From JBBDYH01 sp040901795 (GTDB lineage Bacteria; Planctomycetota; Planctomycetia; Pirellulales; JALHPA01), in contig JBBDYH010000042.1 in the NCBI GenBank assembly GCA_040901795.1, forward strand, positions 1-38,333: a stretch of 38,333 bases of DNA. The letters run 5' to 3'. Position 1 is the stretch's first letter; every line of letters starts with the position of its first letter. The position numbers were made by a program, and so were the translations under genes. Below, piece after piece: positions 1 to 7,862 of the stretch. Under the pieces are notes generated by a model. That model made no database searches. It had not been told where the DNA came from and saw only the letters and a program-made list of their open reading frames with translations.

Positions 1-178
1 ACCCCCGGATGGCTACCCGAGAAAGGGTTTGGGCGCGACAACGCAACCGGCTCGCCAGGAACCGCGTCAATGGGAAGAGTCGTTGCGTGTCCACGGTGTT
101 TCTTTAACCTCTCGTGGCCCGCGTGGTAAACTTACATATGTAGTCAATGAGTGTTTTGTGACCTTTCCGAGGTTTCGC

Positions 179-415
179 ATGGTTGCCCATGGTCGAGTGC
201 AAAACGGAGTCGTAGTCCTGGACGACGATGTGCGCCTGCCTGAGGGACAGGAAGTGACCGTGCTTTCCCCTGATTCGGTGTTGGCCGGCCTGCAGATGCA
301 ATCTCTGCGACCGCACAGCGTTCTGGACATTCCACCGGTCAGCACGGGGGCGGTACTCCGGCCGTTGACTTCGGACGACGACGTGCTCGGTGAGATGCTG
401 GAAGGTCGGCCATGA
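179..415 (+). CDS. VapB-like antitoxin of a PIN toxin module
   Basis: Short protein of 78 residues starting MVAHGRVQNGVVVLDDD. The run VVVLDDDVRLPEGQEVTVL is the compact beta-strand signature of small AbrB/DUF104-type antitoxin N-termini, and the acidic, flexible C-terminus would wrap the toxin. I chose the ATG at 179 because GAGG lies 6 bases before it and because the frame further upstream has no antitoxin-like sequence. The stop overlaps the next ATG in an ATGA, so it is translationally coupled to the PIN gene, the usual antitoxin-toxin order. As an antitoxin it would bind and neutralise the toxin and probably repress its own promoter. The family assignment comes from pattern and context, not from a search. 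Confidence 0.6.
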   Translation: MVAHGRVQNGVVVLDDDVRLPEGQEVTVLSPDSVLAGLQMQSLRPHSVLDIPPVSTGAVLRPLTSDDDVLGEMLEGRP

Positions 416-864
416 TCCATGGACTCGACACCGGCTTTCTTGTGGCGGCGGAAGTAACGGAGCACGCTGACCACGCGGGTGCGCGCGACACGCTTACGCG
501 GTTACTCGCGGCGGGGGACTTCATCGCGATGGCGCCACAGGTCTTAGCAGAGTTCATGCACATTGTTACCGACCCTCGTCGCTTCGCCCAACCGCTCGAT
601 ATAGTTACTGCGCAGCAGCTCGCAACGCAATGGTGGACGGCACGTGACGTCGTGCACGCGTTTCCGGACGATGCCGCGACGCAACAGTTTCTCGTCTGGC
701 TGCAACAATTCGCGCTAGGCCGCAAACGCCTGCTTGATACTCTCCTTGCTGCAACGTACCGGCAGGCAGGCATCCAATCGCTCCTGACTACCAACCAAGG
801 CGACTTCGCGGTGTTCGGCGTGTTCACGTGCATCACACCCAAGGCGAAAGCCGGTAATCCTTAA
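412..864 (+). CDS. PIN-domain ribonuclease toxin (VapC-like)
   Basis: A 150-residue protein, close to the usual PIN-toxin length of about 130-145. The first acidic residue is in the N-terminal strand (GLDTGFLVA, D6). A conserved Glu sits in LAEFMHIV, and a C-terminal acid cluster appears as RLLDTLLAATY followed by LLTTNQGDF. These are the expected metal-binding positions of a PIN nuclease, which cleaves RNA (often tRNA or rRNA) when freed from its antitoxin. It overlaps the upstream antitoxin gene by 4 bp. No disruption is visible, so the module looks intact. An exact VapC subfamily cannot be assigned by eye. Confidence 0.75.
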   Translation: MIHGLDTGFLVAAEVTEHADHAGARDTLTRLLAAGDFIAMAPQVLAEFMHIVTDPRRFAQPLDIVTAQQLATQWWTARDVVHAFPDDAATQQFLVWLQQFALGRKRLLDTLLAATYRQAGIQSLLTTNQGDFAVFGVFTCITPKAKAGNP

Positions 865-1024
865 GCGTCGTTCGTGCTAGTCAAGTCGAGTGCCCGGCCT
901 GTCACTAGTGCGCCAGTCCAATCACGGTCAAAAACACCGCGGCAAAAACCTCGGTCGCCGTTTCCACACATTTCTCCGATTCGATTGCGGCGCGCGCCAT
1001 GCCGCTGAACGAGCCACGGTGAGT

Positions 1025-1849
1025 TCAGGACGGGCTGCCGCCCGATACGGATTCTTCAACAAAATCGATGGACAGGATGCTCGGAACATCTCCGTTAAAC
1101 GTGCAGTGAACATCGTACACGCCGTCCCCCCGGCCGGTCCCACAGACGAACATCAGCGGACCGCCCTCAGCTCCAATGGGAAGAAACCCCCATGCTTTCT
1201 CCAGGTGACACGCCCGGTCCCTACTATCGTTCGTTTCTACGCGAAAATGATCCGACGGGAAGTCCGCGTATTTTGGGTTTGACTTAAGGTAGTCCTCAAT
1301 CTCTTTATCAAGCACTTCCGAAACTGGACCAACCACCTCGGCTCGGCGAGGGTTTACTCGCACGGTTTTAAGCTCAAAACGCTCTGTCAGCATGTGCAAC
1401 ACCGCATCCTCGGTGGCGGTTGAAATCACGCCAATCCGATCCTTCCCGACGTCAGTCCAGTACTCCTCGCGGTCGGCCTTATCGAGGACCACGAGTTTCT
1501 TCGAGTCGATATCAAAGTCTCCGATCTTGCGGCTGGACCCGCCGATCGGCTCGTCCGCCAGCCTCAGCGTCAACGAGATCACCCGTTCCATCCCGGAAGG
1601 ATAGCTCCAGAACAGCGCAGAAATCGCTACCTCGGGCGCCGGCACATTAGGTACTTCGACCGCTGGATGGTCCCGCGGATCACCCAGGACCAACGTCCCC
1701 GATCGCAGCTTGAGATGCCCCAAAAACTGCCGCGTCACGGTCGGCCAGCCGCCGTAAAGTTGGGCATTGAATGCGTCAACTTCTTCAAGAAAGCGCCGCT
1801 GCTTTTCCTCTTTGGATACGGGCAACAGACGACGAATCCACCGAAACAT
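1025..1849 (-). CDS. DUF4241-like protein
   Basis: A 274-residue soluble protein with no signal peptide. The mid-N-terminal segment LRSGTLVLGDP and the C-terminal segment FVCGTGRGDGVYDVHCTFNGD resemble the two best conserved blocks of DUF4241 proteins (a SG-x-(L/I)-x-x-x-DP strand and a G-x-GDG-x-Y-x-V strand). The first 45 residues are basic and helical. The family has no firmly established biochemical role. Its members often sit next to toxin and immunity genes, and here it lies between two toxin-antitoxin modules, so an immunity-type function is possible but inferred only from context. The 290 bases upstream (1850-2139) contain no gene I can support. Confidence 0.55.
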   Translation of the reverse strand: MFRWIRRLLPVSKEEKQRRFLEEVDAFNAQLYGGWPTVTRQFLGHLKLRSGTLVLGDPRDHPAVEVPNVPAPEVAISALFWSYPSGMERVISLTLRLADEPIGGSSRKIGDFDIDSKKLVVLDKADREEYWTDVGKDRIGVISTATEDAVLHMLTERFELKTVRVNPRRAEVVGPVSEVLDKEIEDYLKSNPKYADFPSDHFRVETNDSRDRACHLEKAWGFLPIGAEGGPLMFVCGTGRGDGVYDVHCTFNGDVPSILSIDFVEESVSGGSPS

Positions 1850-2083
1850 CGGATCGCCCTACTGTGGTTTACTGGAGTGTTCTGTTCGGACGGCCCCGCT
1901 GCACAGCACCGATCCCACTTGCCATGCCACTCATGGTCGATGCCGCGCATCAACAACGCAGAATCGAATTCGACCGAGCCCTTGGGGAATTGCGACTCAT
2001 CGAACATAACACCGATATCCATCGTGATATAGCCGCGGCGTCGGTGGTAATCAAATGGGAGTGGCCTCGTCGCCTTTTCACGC

Positions 2084-2121
2084 TTGACTGGCCGTGTGGA
2101 ACGTGGTATTATAATTCCACA
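2084..2121 (+). promoter_or_regulatory. Promoter plus operator palindrome for the BrnT-like/XRE module
   Basis: TTGACT at 2084-2089 and TATTAT at 2107-2112 form a sigma-70-type promoter with a 17-base spacer, 28 bases before the toxin ATG. A perfect inverted repeat, TGTGGAA at 2095-2101 and TTCCACA at 2115-2121, straddles the -10 box with a 13-base centre. A dimeric HTH protein bound there would block RNA polymerase, which fits autorepression by the XRE antitoxin encoded second in the operon. The promoter and palindrome are seen in the sequence; the identity of the binding protein is inferred. Confidence 0.65.
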
Positions 2122-2139
2122 GCGACCGAAAGCAGCCGT

Positions 2140-2400
2140 ATGCCCTTCGACTCGATTGTTTGGGACCTCGATGACGACCCCGAAGGCAACGTGCAGCACT
2201 GCGCCGGCCACGGCGTCACTAAGGAAGAGGTCGAGGAAGTGTTTCAGAACGCGACGGATGCGGACATCAGTCGGTCTTCCAACCGACCCGTGGTTTTCGG
2301 AGACACTAACACCGGCCGACATCTGATCGTCGTGTACGACGAAATCGACGCCGACTCTGTCTATCCAGTAACGGCCTATGACGTTCCGAGGAGGCAATGA
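2140..2400 (+). CDS. BrnT-like small toxin candidate
   Basis: An 86-residue protein starting MPFDSIVWDLDDDPEGNVQ. The pattern (I-x-WDL-x-x-D-x-x-GN-x-x-H-x-x-x-HGV-x-x-EEVEEV, then a strand RHLIVVYDEID and a C-terminal VYPVTAYDV) matches the general plan of BrnT/RelE-fold toxins of type II modules: an early acidic and His-rich helix followed by beta strands. BrnT toxins are ribonucleases. The start was chosen because it follows the promoter at 2084-2112 by 27 bases and because upstream codons in this frame give unrelated sequence. The stop overlaps the next start (ATGA). The toxin-first order with an XRE partner resembles HigBA organisation. Confidence 0.6.
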   Translation: MPFDSIVWDLDDDPEGNVQHCAGHGVTKEEVEEVFQNATDADISRSSNRPVVFGDTNTGRHLIVVYDEIDADSVYPVTAYDVPRRQ

Positions 2401-2741
2401 TTGTGAAACGCATTACCCGAAACCGGCGGCTCACGCCAGAGGAAGCCGCAAAGTACAGGTCGATTCGAGACCGGGTCGCCGAAGAACTGCCTGAACTCAT
2501 CGCCCGCCATCATGAGCGGATGGCGACGCTGGACGAGCTGCACGAGTTACTAGTGCAGTTGAAGGCCGCGCGCGAAGCGAAGGGCCTGAGTTTGGCCGAC
2601 TTGACCGAACTTACTGGCATGGATCGCTCCGCGCTCTCAAAGCTGGAAACCGGCCAACGTGCGAACCCCACCGTCGAGACTCTAGTACGCTATGCTGAGG
2701 CCGTGGGCAAGCGCCTCGTGGTCTCGCTGGCAGACGCCTGA
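2397..2741 (+). CDS. XRE-family HTH antitoxin
   Basis: A 114-residue protein. The C-terminal half is a Cro/CI-type helix-turn-helix: LVQLKAAREAKGLSLADL, TGMDRSALSKLETGQ, NPTVETLVRYAEAVG. The N-terminal 45 residues are charged and helical and are a plausible toxin-binding arm. It overlaps the BrnT-like gene by 4 bp and would be co-translated. The expected role is to neutralise the toxin and to repress the operon through the palindrome at 2095-2121. It ends 10 bases before the stop codon of the convergent transaldolase gene. Confidence 0.8.
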   Translation: MIVKRITRNRRLTPEEAAKYRSIRDRVAEELPELIARHHERMATLDELHELLVQLKAAREAKGLSLADLTELTGMDRSALSKLETGQRANPTVETLVRYAEAVGKRLVVSLADA

Positions 2742-2750
2742 CCAACCGCA

Positions 2751-3800
2751 TCAACCCAAACTCCGCCGCTTCTCCGCGATCAAATTTAAAAGCACCTTCT
2801 GTGGGTCGGCGAATTTCTTGACGCCCTCTTCCATCAGCGTCGCTTCCAGGTGCTCAATCTTAACCTTCGCGGCGATCTCATCGAGCACCGCCTGGGGCGG
2901 CAGTTGATCGACCTGCCGCGTGAAGGTACGGCCGCTTTTCTGCACCGCCTCATTCGTCGGGGGTGGGTTGGTCTCGATGTCGCTGCCCGCGAACGCCTCG
3001 ACATACTTCCAGGGCGGGTCGCTGGGGGTTTTTGTACCGGTGCTGGCGAAAATCATTTCCTGCTGTAAAGGCGTTTTGTGCTCCTGCCAGAATCGCCGGT
3101 TCTCGCGCCAGATATCCTTGGCGTTCACGATGCCGACCTGTCCCTGAGCCGCCGACGAGAGCGACGGCACATGCTTCTCGGTGTATTGATCTACGCGCGA
3201 GACGAAGATGCTGTAGACGCTCTTGAACGACGACAGGTCGCTGCGCCGCTGGGCGCCGCGCCAGATCGCGTCGCGCGCCGCTTGATACTGACGCATCGAG
3301 AAGACCAGCGTTACGTTGAGCGTGACGCCCGCCGCCGCGAGTTCTTCGAGGGCCGCCAGACCCCCATCCGTGGCAGGCACCTTGATCATCCGGTTACGAT
3401 GGCCCGCGGCCCATTGCTTGCCTAGTACAACGTACCGTGTCCTGCGCTCTTCGAGGGACAGCTTCGCGGCCGGATCTTCCAGCAGCGGGTCGAGCTCGAA
3501 GCTGACATAGCCATCGTTGCCACCCGTCTGTTTCCAAACCGGCAGAAAAGTCTCCTGCGCGTTGCGGACCAATTCGTCCGTCATGCGCCAGGCGATGCCC
3601 TCGTCATCTAACCCCTCGGCCAAAATTTGCTCCAGGCGTCTATCGAATCGCCCCGTCTTGATCAGGTCCGAGACGATCACCGGGTTGGAAGTGGCGCCCG
3701 TCGCGCCCAGCTCGCGGTTCGTACGCACCAGTTCGGGATCAATCGAATCGAGCCACAGCTTGGTCCCCGTGGAGATAAGCGATTCCAATGGTGTTGGCAT
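2751..3800 (-). CDS. tal: Transaldolase
   Basis: A 349-residue enzyme of the non-oxidative pentose phosphate pathway that moves a dihydroxyacetone unit from sedoheptulose-7-phosphate to glyceraldehyde-3-phosphate in the cytoplasm. The N-terminal block TKLWLDSIDPELV followed by GATGATSNPVIV is the family signature, and IKVPATDGG (K140) followed by GVTLNVTLVFS holds the Schiff-base lysine. Phosphate-binding FVSRVD lies downstream. I used the start giving MPTPLESL because an upstream ATG at 3833 adds a non-family leader (LASHLPGGYI) and a GGGGG stretch sits about 8 bases before this one. It is transcribed alone. The length is in the range of the longer, TalB-like or glucose-6-phosphate-isomerase-associated forms. 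Confidence 0.9.
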   Translation of the reverse strand: MPTPLESLISTGTKLWLDSIDPELVRTNRELGATGATSNPVIVSDLIKTGRFDRRLEQILAEGLDDEGIAWRMTDELVRNAQETFLPVWKQTGGNDGYVSFELDPLLEDPAAKLSLEERRTRYVVLGKQWAAGHRNRMIKVPATDGGLAALEELAAAGVTLNVTLVFSMRQYQAARDAIWRGAQRRSDLSSFKSVYSIFVSRVDQYTEKHVPSLSSAAQGQVGIVNAKDIWRENRRFWQEHKTPLQQEMIFASTGTKTPSDPPWKYVEAFAGSDIETNPPPTNEAVQKSGRTFTRQVDQLPPQAVLDEIAAKVKIEHLEATLMEEGVKKFADPQKVLLNLIAEKRRSLG

Positions 3801-4123
3801 GATATAACCCCCGGGTAGGTGTGACGCTAGCAAGCGAGACGATGTCGCATAGCTGTTGGGCCAATCTTAGCCGTTTTGCCGGATTGATGGCAGGGCCCGT
3901 CCGCAATAGAAGAAAACGGGCTCAGTACAGAAAAGCAAAGCCGATTGTCGCAAGGCAGGCAATCTACGCCGACTCTGCTGATTTTTCTGATTTTGGGGGT
4001 TATTCCTGTTCCGCAGACCTTGCCGAGGCCGATTAGGGAATGACATAGCGCGGGCGCTTGCGCCGTTGCTTAGCCGACGGGCAAGGACGCGCGAGCCGCG
4101 GACTCGACAGGGAGGAATCGGTA
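3801..4123. other. Divergent intergenic region between transaldolase and the BBP7 gene
   Basis: No open frame here looks coding on either strand. It must hold the promoters of both flanking genes. On the minus strand TAAGAT near 3865-3870 could be a -10 box for transaldolase, but I found no convincing -35. A small perfect hairpin (GGCGC-TT-GCGCC, 4053-4064) lies 60 bases before the BBP7 start. GGAGG at 4111-4115 is the BBP7 ribosome binding site. Confidence 0.4.
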
Positions 4124-5659
4124 GTGACACTTCCGTTGCGACAACTCGCGATGCTCTTGGCTGCGGTTTACCTGGCCAGCGCGGCGGCGCGGGGCGAGCA
4201 GGCGACGATTTGGATGAGCGAGCCGGTCAAGCGGCGCGACGAAGACAAGTCGATGTCGGTGTACCCGCTCGCGCTTGAAACGGATACGCGCCGCGCCGCC
4301 TTCAGCACGATGCAGCAGGAAACCGACGGGATGATTCCGCCGCCAGGTTTCGAGATGCCCGACGAGGGGACCGCGGACGACGCGGCGCCACTGAACGATT
4401 CGAGCGAACTGCGACCGTTGCGGCCACAGTCCCGTTCCCCACAACCTGCATCGATATCGCCTCAAGCCCTCGAAAGTCGCTCTTCGCCGCGACGCATGGC
4501 GCCGGAGGAAGTGCCGCCTTCAGACGAGATGCTTTTTGAAGATAACATGGATCCGTCACTGGCCTCTGATCCGATTGAAGTAACGCCTTGGGGCGCCGAA
4601 CCGCCAGCGCCGGTGTGGAGCTCCGGCGAATGGTTCCGCAGCGGCATCTGGTACACCAACGCGGATGTCCTGGTTGTTCGCCGCGACCGGCCGCGCGATC
4701 GGCTGCTCATCGGGATCGACGTCTCCAACCCTGACAATTTATTTTTCAACTATGGCGCGACGGGCGGCGTTGAGCCGGCGATGCGCGTGACCGTGGGACG
4801 GTTTATCGGCCGCGACTGGCGGAATCGCGATCACAGCATCGAGATGAGCTTCTTGGGAATCAACGAATTTAGAACCGGCCAGAGTATTCGTGGTCAGGAG
4901 GAGGGTGGGCTGATCCTGCTGCTCGATCAGAAGCAAGGAGGCGTCAACAACGCCGACATTTGGTTCACCGAGCACAGCTCTCGCTTCCATACCATCGAGG
5001 CCGACCTGCGCCTCCGCCATCGGCCCGATAAGGATCGCTTGGTCATGTCGCCCGACGGCACGTGGACTCGCCAATACACGTCGAGCTATGTGCCTTCGAT
5101 GTTGCTCGGACTGCGGTACGCCAATCTCAACGAGGACTACTCCTTTTTCAGCCGGTCGTTGGGCGTACTTGAAAGGACGGTGGGAGTTTTCACTCCCATC
5201 ACCGAAACCGAGTTCCGCGGCGATTACGACATCGAGACGCGCAACGATTTGTTCGGCATCCAGGTTGGCGGCGACTTCATCAACCAGCGCGAACAGTGGC
5301 ATTGGGGCGTCCGCGCCAAGGGAGGCGCGTTGATCAACTTCGCCGAGCAGTTCACCGTCGCCCAATTCAACGACCTGCGGGCGCCCCGCGAACTGCGACC
5401 CGGCGATCCGTCGATCGACGTCGCGCCGCGTGTCGAGCATGCCACCCGCGCCAACGAGGCGTTCTTCGCCGAAGTGAGCTTGATGACGGCCTACCACTTT
5501 ACGCCCAACTTTACCGCGCGAGCCTCGTACGACTTGATGTGGCTGGGGGGCGTGGCTCTGGCGCCGGATCAGTTTACGTTCACTGAAACCGCCCGGCTCA
5601 GCCTGGACGGTGTGATCTTCTATCAGGGCTTGTCGCTAGGGTTGGAGATGGTGTGGTAG
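4124..5659 (+). CDS. BBP7-family outer-membrane beta-barrel protein
   Basis: A 511-residue exported protein. The N-terminus MTLPLRQLAMLLAAVYLASAAARG is a signal peptide. A proline- and serine-rich linker of about 150 residues follows, and then a domain beginning GEWFRSGIWYTNADVLVVRRD. Alternating polar and hydrophobic strands run to the C-terminus, which contains ASYDLMWLGGVALAPDQF, the hallmark near the end of planctomycete BBP7 proteins. The start is the GTG at 4124 with GGAGG 8 bases upstream; an in-frame upstream codon would put a charged leader before the signal peptide. The inferred role is a structural or porin-like outer-membrane barrel. No substrate is suggested by the sequence. Confidence 0.8.
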   Translation: MTLPLRQLAMLLAAVYLASAAARGEQATIWMSEPVKRRDEDKSMSVYPLALETDTRRAAFSTMQQETDGMIPPPGFEMPDEGTADDAAPLNDSSELRPLRPQSRSPQPASISPQALESRSSPRRMAPEEVPPSDEMLFEDNMDPSLASDPIEVTPWGAEPPAPVWSSGEWFRSGIWYTNADVLVVRRDRPRDRLLIGIDVSNPDNLFFNYGATGGVEPAMRVTVGRFIGRDWRNRDHSIEMSFLGINEFRTGQSIRGQEEGGLILLLDQKQGGVNNADIWFTEHSSRFHTIEADLRLRHRPDKDRLVMSPDGTWTRQYTSSYVPSMLLGLRYANLNEDYSFFSRSLGVLERTVGVFTPITETEFRGDYDIETRNDLFGIQVGGDFINQREQWHWGVRAKGGALINFAEQFTVAQFNDLRAPRELRPGDPSIDVAPRVEHATRANEAFFAEVSLMTAYHFTPNFTARASYDLMWLGGVALAPDQFTFTETARLSLDGVIFYQGLSLGLEMVW

Positions 5660-5700
5660 GCGAGAGGACTCCCGTCCAGCCCGACCATCTCGCACCACAC
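5651..5700 (+). terminator. Stem-loop over the stop codon of the BBP7 gene
   Basis: GTGTGGT (5651-5657) plus GCGAGA (5660-5665) pair with TCTCGC (5688-5693) plus ACCACAC (5694-5700), giving a 13-bp stem with a 2-base bulge. The loop itself carries a small hairpin (GGAC-TCCC-GTCC). There is no U-tract, so it may stabilise the mRNA 3' end or work with Rho instead of being a classical intrinsic terminator. Confidence 0.5.
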
Positions 5701-5833
5701 GCAGACTCCGCGCAATGGGTAAAAACGCCGTCACGCTATAGCCCTTTAGCGAGGCCAGTCGATAGCAGGGTTTGGGGACACGCTGTTCCTGTGAATCTGC
5801 CCCTGAGAAAAGCTTCCGGCAAAGGATGCAGCC

Positions 5834-6124
5834 ATGGAGCTCAATCGTAATCAATTCTTCCTGGCGGGATTGGTGCTGTTGTTTCTTGGTATTCAATTCC
5901 GGCTGATGGATAACTTTACGCTCAACGAGAAGACCACCCGATTTCTGGCCAGTCGAATGCAAGACAGGAGTGCCACGCCGACCGTCGCACTGGTGGGTGA
6001 AGGCGGCGCCTTGGGCCGCAAAGTCGTTCAGCCGCCGCAGTGGCTGGGCTACGCGCTCTTATCGATCGGCTCGGTGCTTGTGCTCCACAGTCTGGCCATG
6101 CCTAAGCCCGGCGGCGGTGGATAA
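5834..6124 (+). CDS. Small two-helix membrane protein, unknown
   Basis: A 96-residue protein. A first hydrophobic helix is at about residues 7-24 (FFLAGLVLLFLGIQF) and a second at about 69-88 (WLGYALLSIGSVLVLHSLAM), with a 40-residue polar loop between them. The start MELNRNQFFLAG is preceded by AAAGGA about 7 bases upstream. It ends 3 bases before the next gene, so the two are almost certainly co-transcribed. I recognise no named family and suggest no function. Confidence 0.75.
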   Translation: MELNRNQFFLAGLVLLFLGIQFRLMDNFTLNEKTTRFLASRMQDRSATPTVALVGEGGALGRKVVQPPQWLGYALLSIGSVLVLHSLAMPKPGGGG

Positions 6125-6127
6125 ACA

Positions 6128-6724
6128 ATGATGGTAACAATTCGCCAACTCAAAGAGCGTTTGTCGGCCCTCCGAGGACGACCTGGAAGCGCGACGGCCT
6201 GGGAAGGCCGTCGTACTCAGCAGACTCGCCGCTGGCCGGCCTGCCTCGCTGCAATTCTGGCCGCAGCTTTGGTTGCGGGGGCCATCACAATGGTCGTGGC
6301 CCAGAACGCGGCGCCGATGCCCCAGCCGTCTGATCGAGAGACTGGCCTGGGTCCGGCGCCCAACTCCCCTGCCGACGCCGCCAAGTCGTTGACTAGCGCC
6401 GGTGGGAGCATCGAAGGCTATTTGGCCGGCGGCCGCTGGCGCGAAGGATCCAAGCTGGTGGACGTGCCCGGCCAGTTCAAGATCTCTGGTGACCGCGTCG
6501 CCTTTCACTCCGTCGATGGCAAGACGCGGTTCGCCTGCCTGGAGAACCTCAACAGCGAGCGCGTGGCCCGCATCGTCGGCGAAAGCCCCGAGACGCTCGA
6601 CTGGTCCGTGCAAGGCACCATCACCGAGTTTAAAAGCGAGAACTACTTGTTGGTGACTCAGGCCGTGATCAACAGTCGCGCCCGCGGCCCCCGCTCACCC
6701 GCCGACCGGACAGCGGCCCCGTAG
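6128..6724 (+). CDS. Membrane-anchored protein of unknown function
   Basis: A 198-residue protein. A basic N-terminus (about 35 residues) precedes one hydrophobic segment at about 37-57 (WPACLAAILAAALVAGAITMVV) and then a proline-rich linker. The folded C-terminal part, about residues 92-185, begins GGSIEGYLAGGRWREGSKL and contains GQFKISGDRVAFHSVDGKTRFACLEN and a final beta-rich block ending ENYLLVTQAVI. The topology suggests an N-terminal anchor with an extracytoplasmic domain. It lies 3 bases behind the small membrane protein gene in the same operon. No family was recognised. Confidence 0.75.
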   Translation: MMVTIRQLKERLSALRGRPGSATAWEGRRTQQTRRWPACLAAILAAALVAGAITMVVAQNAAPMPQPSDRETGLGPAPNSPADAAKSLTSAGGSIEGYLAGGRWREGSKLVDVPGQFKISGDRVAFHSVDGKTRFACLENLNSERVARIVGESPETLDWSVQGTITEFKSENYLLVTQAVINSRARGPRSPADRTAAP

Positions 6725-6948
6725 CCATCCCCTCGCTCCACGAAACATTGTGCTGCTCCGCGCGGCGGACGGCTGCCCAGGCACCCTTTCATCCTTGACA
6801 CTCCAGTGCTGGCCAATATCATGGCCTCTAGCGGCCCGGGGGCAGCGTTTCCCTCCCGCCGGGCCTTAGGGTTCACCCCAGAGCCAACATGCCAGGCAGT
6901 TCTCATCGCGTCCTCAAATCTCCGATCTTCGGCAGGGGAGCAGTTTGA

Positions 6949-7302
6949 ATGGCCCAATATCGCCGCTTGACCGTGTCGGACGTCGGCGACGTGACCGTCG
7001 TCCGGTTCGTCGATCGCAAGATCCTCGACGAGCTGAACATCCAAGAGCTGGGCCAAGAGCTGTTCCAACTGGTCGAAGAAGACAACAAAACCCGTTTGTT
7101 GTTGAATTTCCAGCACGTGGAGTTTCTATCTAGCGCCGCGTTGGGCAAGCTCATTACGCTGGACAAGAAAGTCAAGGCCCATGGTGGTAGAATGAAGTTG
7201 AGCAACATTCGACCGGAGATCTACGAGGTCTTCGCGATCACTAAGCTCAACAAGTTATTCGACATCAAGGAAGACGAGGCGGACGCGCTGGCCGCGTTCT
7301 AG
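6949..7302 (+). CDS. STAS-domain anti-sigma factor antagonist (SpoIIAA/RsbV-like)
   Basis: A 117-residue protein that is entirely a STAS domain: N-terminal strands VTVVRF, a middle strand TRLLLNFQHVEFL, then SSAALGKLITLDKKV. S62 aligns with the phosphorylated serine of SpoIIAA, but the preceding residue is Ser (S61) where classical antagonists have Asp, and Ala-Ala replaces the Ser-Gly that follows. Unphosphorylated antagonists of this class bind the cognate RsbW-like kinase and release its target. The HATPase gene starts 85 bases downstream and is the obvious partner. GGGGAG lies about 9-10 bases before the ATG. Confidence 0.85.
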   Translation: MAQYRRLTVSDVGDVTVVRFVDRKILDELNIQELGQELFQLVEEDNKTRLLLNFQHVEFLSSAALGKLITLDKKVKAHGGRMKLSNIRPEIYEVFAITKLNKLFDIKEDEADALAAF

Positions 7303-7308
7303 CTGGTC

Positions 7309-7326
7309 CATCCGCCGCGGCGGATG
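7309..7326. repeat. Intergenic perfect palindrome, CCGCCGCGGCGG core
   Basis: CATCCGCCGCGGCGGATG is an 18-bp perfect palindrome 7 bases after the STAS gene. The core TCCGCCGCGGCGGA recurs at the centre of the palindrome at 15325-15346. It has no loop and no U-tract. It may be a member of a dispersed intergenic repeat family, or part of a terminator or processing structure. Confidence 0.55.
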
Positions 7327-7387
7327 TGGGGAGCAGAGAATCGACGCGCCGCCGCAGGAGTCGCCCGGCCCGTCACCAGGCAAGCGC

Positions 7388-7831
7388 ATGGCATACTCCA
7401 TGTCGGAAATCTATTCTAACTGCTGGTCAACTACGCTCTGTTTGCCCAGCGTGCGCGGAGCGGGCAAGCCCTTTATCAACGAGCTGCTGCGCGAGCTGAG
7501 CCAAAAGGGCTGGTCCGCCCAGGAGATCTTCGGCGTCCATTTGGCCGTGGAAGAGGCGCTGGTCAACGCCATCAAACACGGCAACCGGCTCGACGAAAAC
7601 AAGCAGGTGCGCGTTTGTTGCCGGGTGTTGCCCGACCGGCTGTGGATCGAGATCGCTGACGAGGGTTGCGGCTTTGATCCGCGATGCGTGCCCGACTGCA
7701 CCGCGGACGAGAATCTGGAAACCCCTAACGGCCGGGGCATCATGCTGATGCGCAGCTTCATGTCGCGCGTCGAGTATAGCCCGCAAGGCAACTGTGTCGT
7801 GCTCGAGAAAAAGCGCGAGGCGGAGTCTTGA
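7388..7831 (+). CDS. RsbW-like ATP-binding anti-sigma/serine kinase
   Basis: A 147-residue GHKL ATPase. The N-box is VEEALVNAIKHGN (E55/E56, N60), the G1 box is DEGCGFDP (D91, G93, G95), and the G2 box is NGRGIMLM (G115-G117). It has the length and compactness of RsbW/SpoIIAB kinases and no sensory domain. Such proteins hold a sigma factor or other partner and phosphorylate the STAS antagonist on serine, here probably S62 of the protein encoded just upstream. No cognate sigma factor gene is adjacent. An alternative ATG 12 bases further on (MSEIYS) is possible. Confidence 0.85.
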   Translation: MAYSMSEIYSNCWSTTLCLPSVRGAGKPFINELLRELSQKGWSAQEIFGVHLAVEEALVNAIKHGNRLDENKQVRVCCRVLPDRLWIEIADEGCGFDPRCVPDCTADENLETPNGRGIMLMRSFMSRVEYSPQGNCVVLEKKREAES

Positions 7832-7862
7832 TCGCTCCTGAGAGCCACTCTGATCAACGCAC

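Noticed and set aside
865..1024. Minus-strand tail reading MARAAIESEKCVETATEV in the gap between the PIN gene and the DUF4241 gene
   Set aside because: About 31 codons, no ribosome binding site, no recognisable family; it may be a remnant but cannot be supported.
1735..2397. Minus-strand open frame over 1735-2397 with a segment near 1850-2050 that reads somewhat protein-like
   Set aside because: It overlaps two well-supported genes, has no ribosome binding site and no family match that I can recall.
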